Below are positions 5,108-10,165 of a stretch of 10,165 bases of DNA, piece by piece; positions within the stretch are counted from its first letter, which is position 1; each line of letters begins with the position of its first letter. The stretch is from Sporosarcina sp. Its GTDB lineage: Bacteria; Bacillota; Bacilli; Bacillales_A; Planococcaceae. The notes beneath the pieces are model-generated. The model was not told the origin of the DNA. It searched no databases and saw only the letters and a program-made list of their open reading frames with translations. A program made the translations under genes and the position numbers. The stretch spans positions 1-10,165 of the forward strand of contig JARIDM010000182.1 of assembly GCA_029263945.1 (NCBI GenBank), written 5' to 3'.

Positions 5108-5731
5108 ATGACACCTAAAAATGAAGAACAATTTAAAGATATCCGTGATCAACGTCAACAGGAACTAAGACGTTCCGCTCTAAAATTATTTAGTCAAAAA
5201 GGCTATGCAGCAACCAAAGTCAGTGACATTACTTCCAATGCAAAATTAAGTCACGGTCTCTTCTATCATTACTTCGAGTCAAAAGAAGATTTGTATGTAA
5301 AAGTAATCCGAGATATTTTGCAAGATTTTATCAAACTCGTAGCGGCCGCGACCGAGCGAAATTCAACAGCACTCGGCAAAATGGAATGGCTCACAGATGT
5401 AACGCATGCAGGTTCAATTCGCGAAGGCGTTTATCGACATATCCTTGTCCTCCAGGCCTTATATTCAGACCATATAAATGAGCCAACTAAAAGTGAAATT
5501 GTAACACGCTATAAAGAAGCCGTTAGTGGCATTGCACATATTATTCATGAAGGACAACAAGAAGGATACTTCATCGACGGGGATCCTGAAGAACTCGCAA
5601 CTTATCATTTGTCGCTTGCCCACGGCCTCCTCATATGGAATGCGAGAACTGATCGTCCATTAGCGTTATCAACGGATAAAGTTTTAAGACAACTAAAAGT
5701 GAACACAGATAAGGGGCTTATGAATGAATAA
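5108..5731 (+). CDS. TetR/AcrR family transcriptional regulator
   Basis: A 207-residue repressor. The N-terminal helix-turn-helix is clear: LRRSALKLFSQKGYAATKVS (20-39), DITSNAKLSHGLFYHYFESK (40-59), EDLY (60-63), the standard TetR signature. Residues about 75-200 form the all-helical ligand and dimer domain, which is not conserved enough to name a ligand. The ATG at 5108 is the first in-frame start after a stop at 5096-5098. Its ribosome site is poor: AGAAAGGA lies 15 nt upstream and a bare TAGG 3 nt upstream, so translation is probably weak. The last 8 bp overlap the start of MFS transporter 2, so the two are co-transcribed and likely translationally coupled. It probably represses its own operon through the palindrome at 5064-5077. 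Confidence 0.92.
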   Translation: MTPKNEEQFKDIRDQRQQELRRSALKLFSQKGYAATKVSDITSNAKLSHGLFYHYFESKEDLYVKVIRDILQDFIKLVAAATERNSTALGKMEWLTDVTHAGSIREGVYRHILVLQALYSDHINEPTKSEIVTRYKEAVSGIAHIIHEGQQEGYFIDGDPEELATYHLSLAHGLLIWNARTDRPLALSTDKVLRQLKVNTDKGLMNE

Positions 5732-6890
5732 AAGAATGTTAGCACCAACAATTATTTCAATTGCTATGGCAACGGTTATGGCCGGGGCCGCAATTTCACC
5801 TGCGATAGGGTTAATCGCAGCGAACTTCCCAAATGCGGATCCTGTTTTAATAAAACTTATTTTAACAGCACCTTCGTTAATTATTATTCCATTTTCTTTT
5901 GTGTCCAGCTATCTCACAACGAAAATGTCAAAACGCGCCATTGTCCTAATGGGTCTTGTAATTTACATTATCAGTGGTGTCGGTGCGCAGTTTACCAATT
6001 CTATCGAAACCTTACTCGCCTTTAGATTTGCTCTTGGTGCAGGTGTCGGCCTAGTCATGCCGCTTTCGATTTCTTTAATCAGTGACCACTTTGTTGGGAG
6101 AGAGCAAGTGAAAATGATGGGTTACAGTTCTGCTTTTAGTAACCTTGGTGGGATTGTTACGATGACACTCGCAGGATTTCTTGCCACCTATGGTTGGAAC
6201 GTGCCGTTCAATGTGTATTGGATGGGTGCTGTTATTTTCATTCTTGTCTATTTCTTCTTACCAACAAATACCCCTGTTAAACCTCACGGAGACAGCGGTC
6301 GAAAAGTAAAGCTTCCGTTATCTGTTTACGGCTATGCGCTTGCATCTGGAAGCATCATGCTTGTTTATTACGGGATTGCGACGAATATGGCAATCTATCT
6401 AGAACAAGGAAAGATCGGTGGTTCAGGCATCGCTGGGATCGTTATGTCCTTTACAACAATTGGTGGGATGATTACGAGTTTAACACTTGCCCAACTACAA
6501 GAAACCTTGAAGAAGTTTTTAATTCCACTCAGTGTACTCTTTATGGGTATTGCGTTTGCGACACTTTCGCTCACGTCTTCAATCCCACTCATTTTACTAG
6601 CTGTTTGTTTTGTCGGTCTAGGTCAAGGGATCTTATTCCCACTCATTAACCTCAAAGCACTTGGTTTAGTGAATCCACTGCAAAGTGACCGCGTAATTGC
6701 AGTTGTCTCTAGTTGTATTTACATCGGACAGTTTAGCTCACCGCTTGTGCTCGATTCAATTGCACGTGCACTTGGACATCCAACCATCCGTTTTCAGTAC
6801 TTTTTAATTGGAATTGCATTAGTTACAAGTGTCGTTATAATGGCAGCTATAGCCATCTTAAATAAAACTAAAAAAAGCCCTTCCTTATAA
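5724..6890 (+). CDS. MFS efflux transporter 2 (paralogue of transporter 1)
   Basis: A 388-residue, 12-helix MFS protein co-linear with the transporter at 3779-4942 over its whole length, about two thirds identical by eye. Shared blocks include ISIAMATVMAGAAISPA near the N-terminus, LGAGVGLVMPLS, NVPFNVYW versus RVPFNVYW, and GIATNMAIYLEQ versus AIATNMALYLEQ. Motif A is likewise degenerate (SYLTTKMSKRA) and motif C reads GYSSAFSNLGG. Differences concentrate in the central loop (about 185-196) and the C-terminal tail, where substrate or partner specificity might differ. AAGGGG lies 7 nt before the ATG at 5724, within the tetR 3' end. Drug or metabolite export is inferred from the family and the TetR partner. 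A terminator follows the gene. Confidence 0.9.
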   Translation: MNKRMLAPTIISIAMATVMAGAAISPAIGLIAANFPNADPVLIKLILTAPSLIIIPFSFVSSYLTTKMSKRAIVLMGLVIYIISGVGAQFTNSIETLLAFRFALGAGVGLVMPLSISLISDHFVGREQVKMMGYSSAFSNLGGIVTMTLAGFLATYGWNVPFNVYWMGAVIFILVYFFLPTNTPVKPHGDSGRKVKLPLSVYGYALASGSIMLVYYGIATNMAIYLEQGKIGGSGIAGIVMSFTTIGGMITSLTLAQLQETLKKFLIPLSVLFMGIAFATLSLTSSIPLILLAVCFVGLGQGILFPLINLKALGLVNPLQSDRVIAVVSSCIYIGQFSSPLVLDSIARALGHPTIRFQYFLIGIALVTSVVIMAAIAILNKTKKSPSL

Positions 6891-6904
6891 AATATAGGAA
6901 GTGC
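6870..6904 (-). terminator. Intrinsic terminator for minus-strand transcripts from the right
   Basis: On the minus strand CTTCCT (6901-6896) pairs with AGGAAG (6885-6880), extended by a GC/GC pair, then seven T residues. It overlaps the 3' end of MFS transporter 2 and would end transcripts coming through the phospholipase-D-like gene. Confidence 0.6.
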
Positions 6905-6923
6905 CTAGCTTATTTTTGTATAC

Positions 6924-6960
6924 GCATAGATGCAGGGAATCCTTGCATCTATGCTTTTTT
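6924..6960 (+). terminator. Intrinsic terminator of the tetR-MFS2 operon
   Basis: A perfect 11-bp stem GCATAGATGCA/TGCATCTATGC (6924-6934 with 6944-6954) is followed by six T residues. Confidence 0.88.
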
Positions 6961-6961
6961 A

Positions 6962-7054
6962 TTATATATGGTCAAGCTTTATAGCTTTTACTTCAGCAAC
7001 ATCATACACTGCAATAAAAGCTTCATGATCAAGTTCTCGTATAATCTCTTTCAT
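6962..7054 (-). pseudogene. 30-codon ORF resembling the C-terminal end of a YitT/DUF2179 protein
   Basis: The ATG at 7054-7052 shares one base with the TAA of the phospholipase-D-like gene (TAATG). The 30-residue product begins MKEIIRELDHEAFIAVYDVA and continues EVKAIKLDHI. The pattern of an acidic-Asp/His-x-AFI-x-V-x-DVAEVK run resembles, from memory, the last part of the cytosolic DUF2179 domain of YitT-type membrane proteins. The rest of such a protein, with its membrane helices, is absent, and there is no Shine-Dalgarno. It may be a leftover of a deleted gene joined to the phospholipase-D gene's end, or a genuine short peptide translated by reinitiation. Identification is tentative. Confidence 0.4.
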
Positions 7055-8523
7055 TAATAAGAGGTCAATTTCAACCACTCTTGGAGCGCATAAATAACAC
7101 GTTGAGGACGCGTCATCGCACTTTGGTATTTTTCTACATCAAGCGTATATAGTGCATCTTCATTTTTCCATAAACGTTCAAAGTATGCATTTAATTCTTT
7201 TGCAAGCTCGCTATCTTTAGGTGCAATGACATGTAGATCACTTTCAAGATTGTAATTATCCAGTGTTCGTTCTGTTAGATTTGCAGAGCCATTTAGTATA
7301 TTCACTGTATCTCCATTTTCAATCATCACTAACTTCGTATGATACTGGCCAACGACCGTATTATACCAACGAACCTCAATTGCTTCGCCACTGTCTTCGA
7401 TTAACTTCTGCACAACAGGTCGATTCGGAAGTCCTGATTTATCATTTCCAAAAGAATTTTCATTTGGATCTAAAATGAGTTGTACCTCAACCCCACGCTT
7501 CGCCGCTTCCGTCACTGCTTTGACAACGTGCGGTTCTGCGATGAAGTACATCCCGATTCGTACACGGTCCCCTTTTTCTGTAGATGCTAAATTTTTTATG
7601 AGTACATCTTTAATCTTTTGCTCAGTGACATATTGAATCTTGTATTGACCTTCTTTTGCATCTTCAACTTCAATGCGTGGCAAGGTTTGCCCCGTTTGAC
7701 CCGTTGAGTAATTGAGGACGGCTTCTTCTGCTTCAAGGATGTCGTTAATAATCGCTCCAGAGACTTTGAACGCAACATTTCCATGGAAGCCACTTGCATC
7801 ATGTGGATTAGAAGAACTAACCAACCCTGATTGCTCTGTTACAACTACTTTACGGTGGTTGGCTTTCACATTTAATAACCTCACATAAGACGCTAACCTA
7901 AGCTTAGGCGCTTCTTTGGACATCGCATTTGGGATCCAGCTTTTTCCGCCAATATCCCCCCAACGAAATAACGTCCGGTACAAACCGGAATAGATCGGCA
8001 TTGAATCTCGTAGCGTATCTAAGTCTGTGTAAACAACTTCTACGCCAACGTCTTCTAACTTCTTCAACCACTTCGAATAATAGGAGTCATAGCCTGTATT
8101 GAGCGGATCGTTAATAATCACAATTTCAATCTCGGGATTAGATTCCTTTTTCTCTAAAAGCTTCGTTGTTAATGTTTCTGCAATTTTAGGGAAGTCTATC
8201 TCCTGATCATTATAATGATCCATCAAAAACAAATCTAACACGATAAATTCTTCTGCTGATTCAATCATGGCGTAAACTTCGTCAAATATATAATTTTCAT
8301 GCACCATGCCGTCCCCATCCTGGTTCTGTGCATAGGTCAAATCCGTAAATACATCGACTTCATCTGTCTTATGAAGTTCTCCTTCGTAACTAATTCCTTT
8401 CGGCAACTGCTTGTATGTATGGTATAAAATGACGCCAATATAAATAATGAAATATATACCTAAAGCAGTCCACATGATGAGTCGGTTTTTTTTCGAAAAC
8501 AGCTTTCTCTTTTTCTTGTTCAC
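7054..8523 (-). CDS. Membrane-anchored phospholipase D / cardiolipin-synthase-like protein
   Basis: A 489-residue PLD-superfamily protein. One N-terminal membrane anchor (about 14-36) follows a very basic start (KKKRK, KKNR); the rest should form two PLD lobes, probably outside the membrane. HKD motif 1: H223-R-K225-VVVT-E230 with SSSNPHD (236-242). HKD motif 2: H395-T-K397-LVMI-E402 with NGSANL (411-416). In both motifs the usual Asp is Glu; His and Lys, the catalytic pair, are intact. Transfer or hydrolysis of phosphodiester head groups (phospholipid or cardiolipin) is the family expectation; the substrate is unproven, and classical cardiolipin synthases have two N-terminal helices. The start is GTG at 8523 with AAGGGGG 8 nt upstream. 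A sigma-B-like promoter precedes it. The gene stands alone apart from the 1-nt overlap with the small DUF2179-like ORF. Confidence 0.88.
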   Translation of the reverse strand: MNKKKRKLFSKKNRLIMWTALGIYFIIYIGVILYHTYKQLPKGISYEGELHKTDEVDVFTDLTYAQNQDGDGMVHENYIFDEVYAMIESAEEFIVLDLFLMDHYNDQEIDFPKIAETLTTKLLEKKESNPEIEIVIINDPLNTGYDSYYSKWLKKLEDVGVEVVYTDLDTLRDSMPIYSGLYRTLFRWGDIGGKSWIPNAMSKEAPKLRLASYVRLLNVKANHRKVVVTEQSGLVSSSNPHDASGFHGNVAFKVSGAIINDILEAEEAVLNYSTGQTGQTLPRIEVEDAKEGQYKIQYVTEQKIKDVLIKNLASTEKGDRVRIGMYFIAEPHVVKAVTEAAKRGVEVQLILDPNENSFGNDKSGLPNRPVVQKLIEDSGEAIEVRWYNTVVGQYHTKLVMIENGDTVNILNGSANLTERTLDNYNLESDLHVIAPKDSELAKELNAYFERLWKNEDALYTLDVEKYQSAMTRPQRVIYALQEWLKLTSY

Positions 8524-8556
8524 TGTTTGCGCCCCCTTCCAAACGTTTACTTTTAC

Positions 8557-8582
8557 ATTCCCTATACACGTTTTTTACAAAC
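8557..8582 (-). promoter_or_regulatory. Sigma-B-like promoter of the phospholipase-D-like gene
   Basis: On the minus strand GTTTGT (8582-8577) and GGGAAT (8562-8557) are 14 nt apart; the start site would be near 8550, about 27 nt before the GTG. A weak sigma-A reading also exists: TTGTAA overlapping the same -35 with a poor -10 17 nt later. Confidence 0.4.
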
Positions 8583-8653
8583 TAGATACGTTTGGTAAAA
8601 CCGTTTAAGTTTATTATTATGATCTCATTCTGCTAGGAAATGATTAACATACA

Positions 8654-8677
8654 GATTTGAATAATTTTTTTCAAATC
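8654..8677. repeat. Short inverted repeat beyond the chemoreceptor terminator
   Basis: GATTTGA (8654-8660) and TCAAATC (8671-8677) are perfect 7-bp arms around a 10-nt T-rich loop. It may be a secondary terminator hairpin on the minus strand; no independent role is evident. Confidence 0.4.
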
Positions 8678-8723
8678 AAAAACCGAGCCCTTGTCGAATA
8701 TCTATTCAACAAGAACCCGGTTT
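8678..8723 (-). terminator. Intrinsic terminator of the PAS chemoreceptor gene
   Basis: A stem of about 20 bp (8681-8700 with 8703-8722) is continuous in minus-strand RNA, using four G-U pairs; in plus-strand RNA the same four positions are mismatched. T residues follow on the minus strand. Confidence 0.85.
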
Positions 8724-8730
8724 ATTTACT

Positions 8731-9555
8731 TTATTTCAACATTTTCTCAAAAGCCTCGATGCGTTCATTAAATTTCGTTTGTGTCTCGATTACTTGCTCT
8801 TGTAATTTCATCGTGATATCGCTCACCTTTTCAACTTCTTTTGTAATATGGGCGACATTCGTATCGACATTTCTAATGGCATTGTCCACGTTATTCGATA
8901 GTTTACGAACTTCATCTGCGACCACTTTAAATCCTCTGCCGTGTTCTCCAACACGCGCCGCTTCAATGGCTGCGTTTAAGGCCAACATATTGGTTTGCGA
9001 AGAAATATTCTGGATGACTTTAGACACATCACTGATTAAACTCGTTTGCTCTTTTAACGATGCTAAGGCTTGTGTTTTTTCCTTAGCATTCGCCACTACT
9101 AGGTCGACGAGTTCGATCGGCATCTTTTTTAAATTCGACACCACTTCCATCGTCTGAAGCTCTTCTTCTGTTATATCTGTCGCGATTTTGATGATTGCTT
9201 GAATATTCCCATCATCATCAGCCACTGGTAAGTAAGTTGCTTCTAGCCATACGACGTTGCCTTGCTTACCTATTCTTTGAATTTTACCTTCCGATCTTTT
9301 CCCTGCAAGTAAATCAGCCCATAATTCTTCATAAGCTGCACTTGATCGAAATTCTTGTGTACAAAATTTTTCGTGTTTCATATGCATCATTTCTCGCACG
9401 GAATACCCCAACGTTTTCGCAAAGTTTTCGTTCGTCCATGCGACTTCTCGATTTAAAGTAAAGCCTACAATCGCCAAATGAGATTTTAAGGCCATTAATA
9501 AATTCATTGGATTCAAATTCCCTAACTTACTATTCAAATTTTCTAGTTTTTCCAC
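8731..9555 (-). CDS. Soluble PAS-domain chemoreceptor (short methyl-accepting chemotaxis protein)
   Basis: A 274-residue cytosolic signal transducer without membrane segments. Residues about 24-132 form a PAS sensor domain: NENFAKTLGYS (42-52), the GKQGNVVWLEATYLPVADDD core (96-115) and the exit ATDITEEE (125-132). Residues about 160-274 form the chemoreceptor hairpin, with the near-invariant tip QTNMLALNAAIEAARVGEHG (187-206), RGFKVVADEVRKLS (207-220), the contact site for CheA and CheW. PAS proteins of this type often bind haem, flavin or a small ligand and can mediate aerotaxis or energy taxis; the cofactor cannot be told here. The helices after the tip are short, so this is a short-class soluble receptor comparable in layout to B. 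subtilis YfmS. The start is GTG at 9555 with GGGG 9 nt upstream; internal ATGs at residues 17 and 21 have weaker ribosome sites. Confidence 0.92.
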   Translation of the reverse strand: MEKLENLNSKLGNLNPMNLLMALKSHLAIVGFTLNREVAWTNENFAKTLGYSVREMMHMKHEKFCTQEFRSSAAYEELWADLLAGKRSEGKIQRIGKQGNVVWLEATYLPVADDDGNIQAIIKIATDITEEELQTMEVVSNLKKMPIELVDLVVANAKEKTQALASLKEQTSLISDVSKVIQNISSQTNMLALNAAIEAARVGEHGRGFKVVADEVRKLSNNVDNAIRNVDTNVAHITKEVEKVSDITMKLQEQVIETQTKFNERIEAFEKMLK

Positions 9556-9586
9556 TTAGCAAAACCCCTTTTTTTACCTCTCTTCC

Positions 9587-9592
9587 ATTATA
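9587..9592 (-). promoter_or_regulatory. Probable -10 of the PAS chemoreceptor gene
   Basis: A perfect TATAAT on the minus strand (9592-9587) lies 31 nt before the GTG. The -35 region (about 9610-9615) is poor, which may mean an activator is needed or that the site is minor. Confidence 0.45.
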
Positions 9593-9910
9593 CTAGTAAA
9601 ATCCTCACAATTGCCATTCATTTTTCATAATATTATTACAGTAATAAGTCTATTTGACCTAATTTTAGTTGTGCAATTATCCAGATATCAAATGACAATT
9701 AATTTTCATTTAGCTTAGCAGTCTTTTTTACTAATAAAATTTCGCGTCAATAAAATTAAAGGTAATAAATATAATACATATTGAACTGTTGCAAAATATT
9801 CCTCCTACATATTTTATCAATACCCTCTATTTTTAAGTTTTAGACACTTACTTTTCACATTTAGTATATGAATTAGTTAGACCGTTATATAAAGGGATTT
9901 AACCTCCAAA

Positions 9911-10027
9911 ATGCTTACAAAAGATATTAATTATTTTTTTAAGAATTCTCCAACAATTGTTAACTCCAATATTTTAATGAAAATAGGCATGACTTTAGTT
10001 ATAGTAATGAGTATACAAAAAATATAG
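9911..10027 (+). CDS. Possible small hydrophobic protein, 38 residues
   Basis: The ORF encodes a polar N-terminal half (begins MLTKDINYFFKNSPT) and a hydrophobic C-terminal helix (ILMKIGMTLVIVMSIQKI). The nearest purine-rich site, AAAGGG at 9891-9896, is 14 nt from the ATG, which is too far for good initiation. No family is recognised. In AT-rich DNA an ORF of this size can arise by chance, so it is listed only as a candidate. Confidence 0.2.
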   Translation: MLTKDINYFFKNSPTIVNSNILMKIGMTLVIVMSIQKI

Positions 10028-10115
10028 ACTTTCTATGACAATATACTTATTTTTTGTAAACTTTTTACCAGTTGGTTGTTAATAAAATACATTTAATGAA
10101 TGGAGTTTTTTTGAT

Positions 10116-10165
10116 ATGTATAAGTTCAAAAGTATTAGATCAAAGATGTTAGTAGGGTTTTCAGT
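10116..10165 (+). CDS. N-terminus of a probable transmembrane chemoreceptor, cut by the window edge
   Basis: Only 16 codons are inside the window, reading MYKFKSIRSKMLVGFS. A short basic segment of the form F-K-S-I-R-x-K-M-L-V-x-F leading into a hydrophobic stretch is typical of the N-terminal signal-anchor of HAMP-containing chemoreceptors in Bacillales, and of some membrane sensor kinases or GGDEF proteins. GGAG (10102-10105) lies 10 nt before the ATG, and nearby ATGs are out of frame. It is divergent from the soluble PAS chemoreceptor, which supports a chemotaxis role without proving it. A TAAAAT at 10083-10088 could be its -10, but no matching -35 is obvious. Confidence 0.55.
   Translation, partial: MYKFKSIRSKMLVGFS

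Larger units (their letters stand above)
9556..10115. other. AT-rich intergenic region between two divergent chemoreceptor genes
   Basis: This gap of about 560 bp carries no confident gene. It holds the -10 of the left chemoreceptor, a 15-bp palindrome TTATTACAGTAATAA (9633-9647), a perfect AGGAGG on the minus strand (9806-9801) followed after 6 nt by a TTG opening only 12 codons, a membrane-helix-like open stretch on the minus strand (9804-9715) lacking a start codon, and a 38-codon ORF on the plus strand (9911-10027). The region is noticeably more AT-rich than its surroundings and may hold decayed coding sequence. Confidence 0.6.

Noticed and set aside
8539..8595. CCAAACGT and ACGTTTGG inverted pair, and a catabolite-repression-like AAACGTTT upstream of the phospholipase-D-like gene.
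   Set aside because: The cre consensus is not satisfied, and the arms are 41 bp apart with no other support.
8657..9157. Long plus-strand open frame of 166 codons opposite the chemoreceptor gene.
   Set aside because: Antisense shadow of a clearly conserved PAS/chemoreceptor coding sequence; low-complexity Ser/Phe/Thr content, no ribosome site, no recognisable domain.
1..10165. CRISPR array, tRNA or rRNA genes, insertion sequences, phage genes, toxin-antitoxin pairs or known defence modules.
   Set aside because: No regularly spaced repeats, no cloverleaf or rRNA signatures, and no transposase, integrase or defence-domain proteins were seen. The ArsR/small-protein pair is not a recognisable toxin-antitoxin system.

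Overview
The window looks like chromosomal DNA of a low-GC Firmicute of the Bacillales. AT-rich codon use, strong AGGAGG-type ribosome sites, GTG starts and products that closely resemble Bacillus subtilis HmoB, BltD and YdgI/YodC all point there. Planococcaceae (Sporosarcina, Lysinibacillus, Solibacillus and relatives) is a guess, not a proof. No rRNA, tRNA, CRISPR array, insertion sequence or integrase was seen.

Left part (1-3130): a run of minus-strand genes. It holds an FMN nitroreductase; a two-gene unit of an ArsR-like winged-helix regulator and a small membrane-anchored coiled-coil protein; a four-helix DoxX-like membrane protein; and an HmoB-type haem monooxygenase. A divergent BltD-like polyamine acetyltransferase follows. 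Most units end in clear intrinsic terminators. The theme is redox, haem and polyamine housekeeping or stress.

Middle (3183-6960): two neighbouring efflux modules. A MarR regulator is divergent from MFS transporter 1. A TetR regulator overlaps MFS transporter 2 by 8 bp. The transporters are close paralogues, about two thirds identical by eye, but their regulators belong to unrelated families. Each module has palindromes placed over its promoter, so each regulator probably controls itself and its pump in answer to different signals.

Right part (6962-10165): a membrane-anchored phospholipase D/cardiolipin-synthase-like protein on the minus strand, whose stop codon overlaps a 30-codon ORF resembling the C-terminal end of YitT/DUF2179 proteins. 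Next come a small soluble PAS chemoreceptor on the minus strand, a 560-bp AT-rich gap, and the first 16 codons of what is probably a transmembrane chemoreceptor on the plus strand.

The window is mostly ordinary accessory chromosome. The points most worth a second look are the twin pumps with separate regulators and their operators, an apparently leaderless ArsR-type gene, two sigma-B-like promoters with matching geometry, and the DUF2179-like remnant. I found no clear evidence of a wholly new multi-gene system.
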